Assembly (NCBI GenBank): GCA_013396525.1
Contig: VWYX01000629.1
Coordinates: 286,464 to 350,463 of the forward strand
Origin: Chaetorhynchus papuensis
Taxonomy: Eukaryota > Chordata > Aves > Passeriformes > Rhipiduridae
Length of the DNA stretch: 64,000 nucleotides
Direction: 5' to 3'
A model generated the notes under the pieces. The model saw only the letters and a list, made by a program, of their open reading frames with translations, searched no databases and was not told the DNA's origin. Below, piece by piece: positions 38,601 through 50,040 of this stretch. Numbering within the stretch: position 1 is the first letter of the stretch; each line of letters starts with the position of its first letter. The position numbers and the translations under genes are program-made.

Positions 38601-40700
38601 CCCGGGTATAAGGAGGTGTGACAGTGATAGACGTCCTCCCCTGCAGCAGGGCTGGCTCCTTGCTAAGGAGCTGACAAGGAAAAGCCTGATGTTGCTGCTG
38701 GCTGGGGCATCTCAAGGTGGGGGTGGCAGAACTGAGCTGGAGGTGAAGTAGCAGGATAGTGTGAAATAATGTGGTGTCACCTCCCTGATAAGCTCCAGAA
38801 TTCTGGCAACAGTTCATCCTAACTGTGAACTCTGGAGATCCCCTTGGGATGACAGAAAATTCTTCAGGCTTTGTAGAGGGATTAAGTAGGTTAAACAAAC
38901 ATCATAGGACAGGGTTAGGGTTGCATCAGCCATGGCAGACCCTGTGGGCTCACCTCCTGAACAGACTCCCTGGGCATCTTCTGCCTGCAGGACTTGTTCT
39001 TTGTACTGTGTGATAGTGCCAAGGACTTATATTGACCCTGGCTCCTGAACAGAAATGGTCCCCAGATGCTGTGTGCTCCTGGAGGTCAGGGCAGCACCCA
39101 GGAAACAGCTGTCCCTGCAAACAGGAACAGCACAAAGAAAATATTTGATTTAGATGCTTATAGGAACTAAGTAAAACCTCTTTGATCTCAGGAGGGTTTC
39201 CTGTTTGTAGAGGAAAACTCTTGGGTCCCAGAAAGGGAGCAGGGGGTCTGAGCAAACCCCTTCTGCGTAGAGGGGACCCAAGTAACATGTTTTATTCTTC
39301 TGTGATTACAGTGATCTTCCAGGGAACAATTTTCATCCCTGGTGTGATGACAAGGGAAGATAGTCAGGTCTGAATCTGTGTGTGCATCCTTTCCTCTCCA
39401 CAATCTCTGCTGGGAAATGTGGTTTGTCCTAAGATAACATGGAAGCATCAGGTGGGTTTTGCAGGAGGAACTCACTGAATGCTTGCATGCTTAATGTGTT
39501 CCAGAGATGGGGGAGCTGAGCTGTTTGTGATTGACTGTGGTGCACATCGACCTGCAAAAGGGTATAAAATACTGCTGGAGTCTGGGCCAACCATGCAAAC
39601 TGCTCTCCCAAGGTCACAGGCAGCTTCTGGGTGATGTTTGTCATCCCTGCCCCGCCCTGGGGACACCTGCAGGGTATGTTCAGCTAGAATACAGGGAACA
39701 CACAGAATACTCACTTTTGGAGGAGTAGTGAAAAATTGTAAGATCTGGTCAAATACAGAGATAAAATCCTAAAGTAACTCCAAAGGTGCCTTACTGCTTT
39801 GTAATTGTGGATTCCTCAAGGCCAAAGACTGTAAATCTGTACATTTCTAGCCAAACCTGCCAATATTGTAATACTTTAGACTGTAACCAAATGGACATAG
39901 ACTGTAACCAAATCTGAGACTGAGTGGACTGTTCCACACCAAGACTTCTCTGAGAAGTTTAGAAAGTGAGTGGGTCTCACTGAAGCTTGTGACTCAACGG
40001 GAGGGACCACTCCTGTGTACACCATATTGTGTAATGGATGGTAGAGCTGTTATTTAGATACTGCACTGGCAATATTTAAGAACTGTATTAGCCATAAATC
40101 TAATCATTATCACCCACATAATCACTGTGTCCTACTTCTCACGTCTGGCTAAGAACCTTCCCTCGACCACTCTGTTACTCATGGGCTGCACAAAAACCAG
40201 CATCAAAAGATGTCTTGGCCACATGCACAGCCTTGGTCTGCTGGTGCCTCTGTTTAGCAGGTGGTTGTGCCTTCTGGGGCTGGGGGAGATCAGCACCAGT
40301 TTTGCCCTGTGATTCTGGGAATTCTCTCCCCTTCAGTTTCCGGGATCTCTCAGCTGCTTCCGTAAATGCTACAGAAGCTGAGCGTGGTTGCTCGAGTCGC
40401 CTGAGTGAGCGTTGGGGTGATGCCGATGCCTCCGTGACGGATGCTGGCAGGATGGCAGGCTCTGGGACAGGACCTCTGCACACCCCGGGCACAGGGCCAC
40501 CCCGCAGTGCCCATCCCCTCTGCTGGGCCCAGGGCCAGCGCAGAAATGCCTGTGGAGATAACACAGGCGCCAAGCCCCATCAGCTGCCCTGTCCATCTTT
40601 AGCCCGGTCTCCGGTTACCAGCCACCTCCCACAGCTGCCTCCAAAGATAGGCAAAGCCGCCTCCCGGCGCAGAGGAAGCAGAGGAAGGATCCCGGGCAGG
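35640..40700. other. NONO-ITGB1BP2 intergenic spacer
   Basis: About 5 kb with no recognisable coding exon on either strand and only short random open frames. A roughly 45-bp sequence occurs twice (about 35929-35974 and 38103-38149). A stretch at about 39.74-40.13 kb has an LTR-like flavour that I could not confirm. Myogenic-type E-boxes occur near the right end. Confidence 0.6.
40351..40637 (+). promoter_or_regulatory. three CAGCTG E-boxes upstream of ITGB1BP2
   Basis: CAGCTG, the E-box favoured by myogenic bHLH factors, occurs at 40351-40356, 40581-40586 and 40632-40637, within about 410 bp of the melusin start codon. Melusin is known as a striated-muscle protein, so the motifs are plausible but untested. 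Confidence 0.35.
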
Positions 40701-40758
40701 GACAACCTGATGGGATTTCTGTGGAAGGAGTGAAGGACACTGCACGTACGCCTGAGCT

Positions 40759-43700
40759 ATGGCATTGCTGTGCTACAACAAGGGCTGCGGGCAGAGGTTT
40801 GACCCCGAGCACAACGCCGAGGGTGAGTGGGCTCCTGTGCACCAGAGGGAAGGGGAATGTGAGCTGCTTTCCCAGAGTGTGGCCTCGGCTGCCGTGCTGC
40901 AGCCGAGCTGCCAAGCCCAGCACAGGCAGCCCATATGGCAGGAGCTGGCTCTGGAGCTGCTGGCTGCCGCGGGTGGCTCGTGGGCAGGATTGCTTCTCTT
41001 GAAAGCTTTTGCCTGGTGTTCCCTTTTCAGATTCCTGCCTGTATCACCCAGGTGTCCCCATCTTCCACGATGCCCTGAAGGTGAGTGGGGCAGGAGCTGG
41101 GGCTGCAGCTGCAGGGAGTGACCTTGTGCCCAGCAGGATTGCCCACACCTGACCAGCCTGTCATGTCCTGGTGTTTAGGGCTGGTCTTGTTGCAAGAAAC
41201 GCACAACGGACTTCTCTGAGTTCCTCTCCATAAAGGTGAGCGACCTGCCAACCCAAATGCACCCACTGCTCCTCCATCCTCTCATTCTGGCCCCTGCCCA
41301 GTCCTGTCCCATCCCTGTCCTGTGTCAGGGATGTCCCTTTTGCCCTGCCAGCCAGGGATTTGCTATCTGCTTCCAAGGAGCCTCCAAACAAGAGTGCTGC
41401 TCCCAAAGTGCAAGGTCAGAACCCATCTCTGCAGGACACTGAGCCACCACATCATGGAAACTCACAGGGTCTGGGAGCAGCCACCAGGCTGAGGAGGACA
41501 AAGCAGTCATCAGGCTTGTCTCTGCTGCTCAGGGATGCACAAAGGGGTTTCACAGCAAGGAGAAGCCCCCTGAGCCTTCCAACCAAGGGAAGACCTCAGA
41601 TGAGCCAAAGGCCAAAGCAGTGGAGGAGCTCATCGTCCAAGGACCAAAATCAGCTGAGAAGATGCTGCGGGAAAGACCAAGGTGAGATAGGCTCAGCTAA
41701 CAGTGTTGTCCTATCGTGTCACTTCTACATTTGTCCTGCCCTGCTGCTCTCTCAGGAGAGGCAACGATGCTTAAATCACAAAAAAACCCACTCAGCCTTT
41801 GCTGCTGCTGTTTCCCAGCTCCGATGAGCCAAGACAACTGCTGCCAATTAAAGTATCCAGGTCTCTGGAGCAGGCACTGGAGAAACTGAACCTGTCCTCC
41901 AAGGATGAGAAAGTGGAGAGCAGTTGTACAGGTAGGGACGAGCTGATGGATGGCACTGGGGTTGCACATGGCAAGTTCAGCACGGGGTTTTGCATGACAG
42001 GCTCAGTGCAGTCAGTGAGTGCTGCATGTTCAGCCACCTGCAAAACTGTCTTGGAGGCACATTGGGATGGTCTGTGCTCAGATGGGGAGCTGGCAGAGGG
42101 CTGGGGCAGGATCTGGGGGCAGGCATGGCAGTGTTTTTCCTGGGTGAAGTTGTGTTGCTCTCGCAGGTGAGGAGGCTGCCCAGGTGAGAGCTGGCACCAC
42201 GTGCAAGAACTCAGCCTGCAAGGCGGTGAGTACCTGGCACGGTCCCCTCTTTGCCCAGCCTGTGCCCTGTGGCCAGGATCATCACGGGTCCAGGAGCAGG
42301 GCAAGGCATCAGGCAGGTGGAAGGTGGCAGTGCCCACCTGCTCTGTATTTTCATCCCGCCTGGGAGTAGCCACCTCTGTCACCTCCCAGACACTTTCCTG
42401 CAAGAGGCTTCTGGACTGGTGGTACATTTGTGTCTCACTGCTGCTGATCACTTGCAGTGACAAAGAGCACATATTCAGGATTGGACATACAGGCAAAATG
42501 CATGTGGAAAAATTCTCACCTGCATTGAACTGATGCACACAACCCACTTTGCCTCTTGCCCGAGGCTGCCTTGTGGAGCGCTGCCTGCCTCGGGGATGAG
42601 TGGGAGGGATTGAGGGATTGAGCTGCTTGGAAAGCAGCAGCGAGGAAGCAGGCAGGGAGCAGAAGGCAGGAGGTAGATGAGGACATAAGGCTGACATGCT
42701 CTGGAAAGGAGGGGAAAGGACAGGAATGACAAATGACCTCCTGCACCTCAGAGTGAGTTTCTGTGGCATCTAAATTTGCCCACTGTCCTTGTGTTGCCAA
42801 GCCCCGGGCTGGGAGCAGGCTGTGCTTGGGAGAAGGGTACAGAAGGGCTGCTGATGGGGTCGCAGGGGTGACACTGTGGTCACAGCAAGGTCGGGCTGGC
42901 TGCCCTTCCAGCAGGGAGCAGGGACGAGTGCTGGGCCGCTGGCTGGACATGGTCCTAGAGTGAGTCTTCACAGATGCTGGACCCGGCAAAAGGGTGATGC
43001 TGGGCATTGTGCTGTGCCCTTTACATGGACGGGCATTGATGAGTGGACACCTGTGCCCCGTTGTCCTGTGCCAGAGACACAGACAGAACTTTCCTCTGCT
43101 TCTTTATCCACAGATCTACCAGGGCCCAGAGAGTAACACAGAGGTTTGTACGTTTCATCCTGGTGTTCCTGTCTTCCATGAGGGGTAAGAAACCACCCTT
43201 TACCAGAGAGCAAGCTGACCCTGCCAGGGGCTGAAAATGCTGCACGGCAAGGCTGTGTGGCCCCAGCAGCCTGGCCACTGCAGTTGTGGGTGACACCCCC
43301 CAAGGGGACAGGTGGGCAGGGGGAGCTTTTGGTTATGAGCCCCTCTCCCCCCCACCCTGCTGTGGTCCCCTCTCCTGCTCCTGTGTGCACTCCCCACTCA
43401 GGTCACCCTGCTCTCCTCAGGATGAAGTACTGGAGCTGCTGTGGAATCAAAACCACGGACTTCAGTGCCTTCATGGAGCAGCCAGGCTGCACCCGTGGGT
43501 CTCACTGCTGGACAGAAAAGAAGGTAAGGGGGCTCTCAGCAGAGGCAACTCTTGTGAGCAATTGGTATTATTGGCATTTGAGAGTGTTCCTTCCCTTGCT
43601 CTGCATTCACACAGATTTCTGCATTTAATTGTTTCAATATTCATAATTACTGACAGATGACTGCACGGGGTTTGAATGCCTAATCTGCACCCATCTGCCC

Positions 43701-46651
43701 CTTAAGATGCTGCTCTGCATTCGCAAGATGTGTCAGCTCTCACACCCAATGGGCAGATGTACAATAGGAAGCTGAATGAGGCAGGACCTGGCCCTGGACA
43801 CAGCATAGCCAGCATTTCAGGCTGCCACATAGAGACAGGTGGCTGAGCACAGGAAAAGTCCTGCAAAAAAACCCTAAAGGCTTTGACAGAAGATTGCAGA
43901 TAACTGAATTTGGCTTTTATGAAGTTTCCCTCTGCAGCTGCTTCTCGGGAGGGATCTCATCCTCATACCAAGAGGGTGTTGTGGAAGGGCAGTGGGGAGA
44001 AGGTCCCAATTCTCAATACTGTGTGTGTAAGTTTCCTCAGGAAAGTTCTTGACTGGAAACAGGCTTGAGCTGGGAAAGTTGCACCAAAGCAGCCCAGGAT
44101 AACCCTGAAAGTGCACTGTGTTCCTCTGAGTCAGCACTGCTCCCAGCAACACTCTCTGAGCCCAATCCCTTCTTTGTCCTGGAGCAAAAAACATATCCTG
44201 AATGTAAAGGAGGCTGCAGTGAAGGAGCTGTGATGCTGTGATGCAGATGTTTTGTGCTAATTGTCACCCAAGTCTGGGGCCAGGACTCCTCCTGGAGCAT
44301 TTCTTTGGCTGGCAGTGTGGAAGGGCTGCAGGGGGTCTGTCTCCTGGTGATGGTCAGAAATGAGCCTGGGGAGGACACAAGCCTGTCAGTGGCTGTAGTG
44401 CTGACAAGGTGGACAAAGGTGAAACGTGGCCAGTTGGGGCTCATCTGACTCCCAAATGTAGCGTGGTGGCATCACCCATGTCCAGCAACAGCCTCTGCAT
44501 TGCCCTCCAGGCTGAGTTTCCTGCCTGTGCACAGCACTTAGGAGCTTGGGCATAGCAGAGTGGCTCTGGAACTAGAAGGGGCTGTCTCTGACCTTAACGT
44601 GTCCTGGAGGAACCTCAAGCACAGCACAGATGTCCCATGTTGCATGGGACAGCATGGCAGGGGCTGCCCACCTTTGCCTGAACCATCTCCCCTCAAAAAC
44701 CTGCACAAAAGGCAGGATTTGTTCTTGTTTAGCTGGTGCCAGCCTGAACCAGCCAGCACAAAGGAGATGTGCAAGGGAGCATCCTCTGGCTCAGACATCC
44801 CCCCTGTTTGGGTGGTGCCTGAGCCCCAGCTGTGCTGTCCCCTCTGTTTGGGTGGTGCCTGAGCCCCAGCTGTGCTGTCCCCTCTCTTTGGGTGATGCCT
44901 GAGCCCCAGCTGTGCTGTCCCCTCTCTTTGGGTTGTGCCTGAGCCCCAGCTGTGCTGTCCCCTCTGTTTGGTGGTGCCTGAGCCCCAGCTGTGCCGTGAT
45001 GGTTTCCTCTCCTCGGCAGGACAAGAAGGCAGTGCTGTGCCGGCAGGACTGGCACCAAACCAGCAGCCAGGTGGTGGTGACAGTCTATGCCAAGAACCCC
45101 CTGCCTGCCCTCAGCAGCGTGAAGGCCAATCGCACCGTGGTGAGTGGGCTGGGGATGTGCCCTCTCATGGCACCACCTGAGTTTGAGGAGCCAGGAGCCA
45201 GCTGGGTGCTTGGTGCTCTTTGATGGCCTCTTTAGTCTGTTGCTACAGGCAGGGCCAACCTGCCATCCCCAAGCTGAGAGCCTGGTGGCTTCACTGCTGC
45301 ATCTGCCTGGCAACTCTGGCTTTCAGCCTCAATGGGTGGATTTGCTGGCCTTGAAACCCTTGACCCGTGACAGAGGTGAACCTGTCATGCTCTGAAAGGG
45401 GTAAAATGTTGGTGAGGGCATCACCAGACAGTTACACTGGAGCCAGGATGTGGGATGCAATGTGGTGCTGAAAGGAAGCTGCACTGTCTGGGGGAAGAGC
45501 TCTGCCAGTGCTGTGCTACCCTCTCAGATAATTTTCTGTTGATCTTTCAGCTTGAGGCTCATGTCATCTTTGAAGGGAGTAAGATTTTCCGGGCAGAACT
45601 GGAGCTCTGGGGGGTAAGATCCTGTTTGCTTTGATTTCCCTGTTCCAGCAGTCTGCATGGGGCTGGGCTGCAGTGCTGTGAGGCAGCCTGTGCCTTTCAT
45701 CCTGGGCCGGGTTGCTCAGATACAGGCATTTATGGCCATCTCTGCTAGGAAATGCCTTAGGGCTTGTGAGGAGGCTGAGGTGGCTGCACTGATTGATCCA
45801 GGGCTAAGGTCAGAGCTGGAGGTCACTGCCAGCTCTATAGGTGTTCTGAATTTGGTCCCAGGCTGCCCCAAATGTTCTTTGGCCCAGCAGGTCCCTGTCT
45901 CCCCCGCAATCCCGCTGTGAGTTGCAGGCAGGCCACGGTCTGAGCGATGAGACTGATTTTTCAGCTGCTTGCTGGCTGGGGAGCAGCAGTGAGGCTCAGG
46001 AATTTGCATGTGCGTTTCTTGTCTGTATTTCTGGTGCGTGCTGCCTGTGCCTGCAGGCAGCAGAGAGCTGACAGGTGTGGGTATGGCTGTGTCTCAGCAC
46101 AGCTCGCTGCTGGGGAGAGGCTGTGCCGCAGCTGCGCCTGTGGCTGAGGCGAGCTGAGCTCTCCTGAGCTCTATACGAGCACTGTGGTGCTGCTTAGACA
46201 TAACAGTGTGAAGCTCAGTTCAGCTCAGCTCAGCTCAGCTCAGCTCAGCTCAGCTGCAGCCCAGGCTTCTGCTGGCACAGGAGGAGATTTCTCCTCTGGC
46301 AGGGGTTTTGCCAGTAAGGGGAAGGCTGAGCGTGTGCTGCCTGCCCTCCCCTGCCCGGCTCACTGCACCTTTCCCTCTCTCCAGACCATTGACGTAGGGA
46401 AGAGCTTTGTGAGCATGGTCCCTGCCAAGGTGGAGATCACACTTTGCAAAGCCAGCCCTGGTTCCTGGGCCAGGCTGGAGCTCCCCCAAAGCAAGTTGCA
46501 GTCCTGTGGTGAGCAAGAGAAGGAAGCTGCAAACACAGAGGAACCTGGGGCTGTGCAGGATGAGGACTCTGATGACAGCTTGAGCTGGTCTGAGGAGGAA
46601 GATGAAGAGTTTGAGATGGGAACACCGGATATGATGACACCGAGTAACTGA
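40759..46651 (+). CDS. ITGB1BP2: ITGB1BP2 (melusin), CHORD- and CS-domain protein
   Basis: Muscle protein that binds the integrin beta-1 tail and acts as an HSP90-associated stress-response factor. Exons: 40759-40822, 41031-41080, 41179-41235, 41533-41681, 41819-41931, 42167-42225, 43114-43184, 43421-43523, 45020-45139, 45551-45613 and 46385-46651. All have GT-AG borders and the phases agree. The product is 371 residues against 347 in human. CHORD1 spans about residues 5-64 (CYNKGCGQRFDP, YHPGVPIFHDALKGWSCC). CHORD2 spans about 157-216 (CKNSAC, FHPGVPVFHEG, WSCCGIKTTDF). The CS domain runs from about 228 to 315 (CRQDWHQT, VVVTVYAKNPLPA, KVEITLCKASPGSWARLE). The tail DSDDSLSWSEEEDEEFEMG is acidic, as in melusin and unlike CHORDC1. 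The linker between the CHORD domains is the most diverged part. Confidence 0.95.
44801..44998. repeat. 40-bp minisatellite in ITGB1BP2 intron 8, five copies
   Basis: Units start at 44801, 44841, 44881, 44921 and 44961 (the last one base short), each with tttgggtggtgcctgagccc followed by cagctgtgctgtcccctct, and only a few substitutions. The array ends about 20 bp before the exon 9 acceptor (45019), so the acceptor's pyrimidine tract lies directly after it. Confidence 0.95.
46208..46256. repeat. pentanucleotide (CAGCT)n microsatellite
   Basis: About nine units of cagct, the first interrupted (cagtt), in ITGB1BP2 intron 10, roughly 130 bp before the last exon. It is likely polymorphic. Confidence 0.9.
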
Positions 46652-46790
46652 TGGCCGAGTGCTTCAGCAGCTGAGCAGTGCTGGTTCCTGAGCTGCTGAG
46701 CACCTTGGCACCAGCTCCAGAGGAGCAGACCTAGTCCAGGACCGTGTGCAGGCTGCAGCAAGGCCTCTCCCCGGGTCAGAAGGGACAATT

Positions 46791-46796
46791 AATAAA
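46791..46796 (+). terminator. ITGB1BP2 poly(A) signal AATAAA
   Basis: A canonical AATAAA 140 bp after the melusin stop codon, giving a short 3' UTR. GT-rich gttgtcctctg follows. Confidence 0.8.
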
Positions 46797-47029
46797 CACC
46801 CAGAGCAAAGGTTGTCCTCTGAAATCCGTGACGGGTGCTTAAAGAAATATCAGCGGGCCAAACCCTGCCTACTGTCGCTTCCTCTCCTGTGCCTGGCTGG
46901 GGCAGGACAACATTCGGTGTCCCTGGGGACTGGGTGCTCAGAGCCCGGCACCGTGTCTGACCCAGGCATTTTCTGGGGGTGGACCTCCCTGCCTCTTCTG
47001 AGGGTGCTGAGCCCCTGGCTGAGCTGCGT

Positions 47030-48620
47030 GTAAGCTCTTACTCTCTCCCCCGCCCGGCGCTGGAGAAGCCGGGCGCTGTGGCTCTTTGTCGGGAGATGGT
47101 GACTGCGGACGCGGGAATGTCGCCGCCGCCGGCAGTTCCAGCGGAGCCGTGGCGTACTCTGCAAAGCCCCTTACAGGCGTGAGACCGCCCGGGGGACCAG
47201 CGGGCGATGCCGAACGCGCCCCGGGCCAGGCGGAGGCTGCGGAGGCGGCGGAGGAGGGGGATGTCCGCGGGCGCTGCCCCGGGAACGGGGGCGGAGGGCG
47301 GCGCACGCCATGCACCGGAGCATTCACCCGTGTAAAAAACCCAACCATCTTCTGCCGCAGAGCCACTTAATCGCACGGTCTTGTGTAGAGAAAGCAAAAG
47401 CAATCAGTCGGTTTTGCCGTTCTTTGCTTCTCCTAGCATTATCTTTATCAAGGATATATTGTCCTTATCAAGGATACATGTTACGTGATTTTGGCTGTGC
47501 ACAGAGACACGCGTGCGTATTTCTGCTCATGGATATTGAAGTGAACCAACTGAGAAATCATCCAAAACCAGACCAAACCCCCTCGCTCAAGCAACATTCG
47601 GACAACGCATAATTACAAAATAACGAATTTAGCAACAGCAAGATCTTGCTGCCGGCGCCGGGCAGCGGGGCGGATGGCGGGGCTGTATCGGAGCATCGGA
47701 GCACTCCAGCGCGGCCGCAGCCCCGGGCCGGGCCGNNNNNNNNNNNNNNNNNNNNNNNNNNNNNNNNNNNNNNNNNNNNNNNNNNNNNNNNNNNNNNNNN
47801 NNNNNNNNNNNNNNNNNNNNNNNNNNNNNNNNNNNNNNNNNNNNNNNNNNNNNNNNNNNNNNNNNNNNNNNNNNNNNNNNNNNNNNNNNNNNNNNNNNNN
47901 NNNNNNNNNNNNNNNNNNNNNNNNNNNNNNNNNNNNNNNNNNNNNNNNNNNNNNNNNNNNNNNNNNNNNNNNNNNNNNNNNNNNNNNNNNNNNNNNNNNN
48001 NNNNNNNNNNNNNNNNNNNNNNNNNNNNNNNNNNNNNNNNNNNNNNNNNNNNNNNNNNNNNNNNNNNNNNNNNNNNNNNNNNNNNNNNNNNNNNNNNNNN
48101 NNNNNNNNNNNNNNNNNNNNNNNNNNNNNNNGCGTGTGTTCCCGCCCGGCGGTGCCGGAACATCCTCCGCGCCCGGCCCCGCCACCCGCGCTGACAGCGG
48201 AGCGCGGCCCGCGGCCTCTGCCGGCCCGGGCGCCGCGGCCGGCGCGGGTCCCGTCCCGGGGGAGGCTGTTGCGGCACCTGTCCCGCCGGGACGCGGCCGG
48301 CTCCGAGGCGGGGAAGGGCAGCTCGGCAGTACCGGGGGCTCATCGGCCCCGGCCGCGTGGCGTGCTGGCTCCTCCGTGTCCAGAGGGTTTTGGGAAGTGG
48401 GATGCGCGCCCCGGCTTCTGCACTGGGCGGTGTGTGCGGAGGTGAATGCGCTCGTCGGGGGGCCCAGGGATGCTGGGGAAGGGTTTGGAAGGAGCCTTTC
48501 TCTGCTCCGGGGATGTGCGGAAAGCGGGAATAGCCCCGTGGCAGGGCAGGTCGGGCTTTCCCCCTTCCGCAGTGTGCCAAGGTTGGGCCGGGCTGTTCTA
48601 ACGCCGGGCTGATGCTAATC
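47030..48620. promoter_or_regulatory. CpG island, probable promoter of the RhoG-like gene
   Basis: G+C- and CpG-rich DNA on both sides of an assembly gap, ending abruptly near 48.62 kb. ITGB1BP2 has ended to the left, and the next gene to the right is the plus-strand RhoG-like gene, whose coding exon starts at a splice acceptor and therefore needs an upstream exon. The assignment is inference. No first-exon donor stands out; GCGGAG/GTGAAT near 48441 is possible, or the exon lies in the gap. Confidence 0.55.
47736..48131. other. assembly gap (396 N)
   Basis: A run of 396 N inside the CpG island; very G+C-rich sequence is a common cause. It may conceal a first exon. Confidence 0.99.
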
Positions 48621-49857
48621 TCTATCGGGAGCACCGCGACAAATTTAAGGCGACCTCTGCTCCCAGCGAGTGTCATAAAACGCTGGCACAGGACGAGGTA
48701 GCCTTTGGAAAGGTCTCTTGTTTTACTTCTGAGAGTGAGAGATACGTAAGGATAGGAAGGTTGGATTTACTCTCTTAAAACTGGCAAAGTGCTGTCTCAG
48801 GAAGAGTCGTGCGAGGTGGTGACCTAAAACGCTCTGAGGGATGCCAGGAGTCCCAGGTATTGTCTCATTTAGCAGCTGTCCCGGAGCTCCCCTTCATCAG
48901 CTCAATGGTTCTCTTCTGGAGCGCCTTTCGGTTCTACAACAACCTGCATTGAGTTCCTGCTTAACCTCAAATCCCGAGAAGCAATGCTGCTTTTTATTTG
49001 TTCTGAACTTCTCTCTGTTTTTTTCCCCTGTGTCGTTTTCTGGGGTTTTTTTCCAAGAACCAGTGAGTAATCGGTATCTGTTTACTCTTTACAAACACTT
49101 GTGATTCCCACCATAATTACTCCGAGTTATAAAAAAGCTTTAAATGCTTTAATTTAAATGTTCTTTATGTGTACCTTATGCTTGCAACATGTGTCCTGGG
49201 CTGGGGTGCTGTAGTTCTTGTGGCAGCATCATTAGCTCTTTGCCCCAAGCTTATTTTTTTGATTTTTAAAAAGCTCACGTTCTCTTCCTTGTAAGATGTA
49301 AAATACATCACTCGAAGGCATACTTTGGAGCCAGTTTGCCATTGCTCACCAGCACGGCAGTTTTTTCTACATGGAACTTAAGACTATGAGAAATATTTGG
49401 TGTTTTAGATTAATATTGCCATTTTAAAAAAGCTTTTAAATATTTTTCATAGAAGGAACTTTACACAGACCCTGGAAAAACAATAAAATATGCGGTTTGC
49501 AATTAGCAGGAAGAGACTGAATGTGTGGTTTGATTTGCTTACGGGGTGAGGCTGCGATTCTTTTGGGGTCCAAAGTATTTTCACACAATCTGGTGTCGTG
49601 AAAAGATTTGTACTTTTTTTTTTTTACTTTACCTGCCTGTATGTGTAAATCTTACAAACTGCTGAGAGACTCCTTGACTCTGTTAACTTTCGCTCACATT
49701 TTAGCATTGCAATACTTGATGCAAATGAGACTTGGCAATTGTTGGCAGTATTGTAGTGCACAAGCCATGGTAAAATACAGTGCATGCATTAACTCCTGTC
49801 TTAGTCATACCAAAACTCTCTTTAAAGATATTTTTGAAAAAACTGGTATTGATTGAG

Positions 49858-50040
49858 CAAGTGCATTTTTGTTTGTTTTTGTTTGGGGCTTTGTTTGTTT
49901 GTTTGTTTTGGTTTCTGTGTTTTGGGGTTTTTTGTTTTCCTTTGGGGGTTTTTGTTTGATTTTGTTTCGGTTTTGGTTTTGGTCAGGTTTTGTTTGGTTT
50001 TTTTCTTTGTTTATTCTTGTTTGTGTTTTTATTTTTTATT
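49858..50040. repeat. G/T low-complexity tract, (GTTTT)n-like
   Basis: The plus strand is nearly all T and G for about 180 bp (tttgtttgtttttgtttgg and similar). The 128-residue open frame across it is a composition artefact (Phe/Val/Leu/Cys/Gly-rich). Confidence 0.85.

Noticed and set aside
41792..42769. A 325-residue minus-strand open frame
   Set aside because: Antisense to ITGB1BP2 exons 5 and 6 and their introns. Composition is Ser/Pro/Leu-rich with no recognisable domain.
44729..45313. A 194-residue minus-strand open frame with GTAQLGLRHH-like repeats
   Set aside because: Antisense translation of the ITGB1BP2 intron 8 minisatellite and exon 9, which is a real sense exon. No independent evidence of coding.
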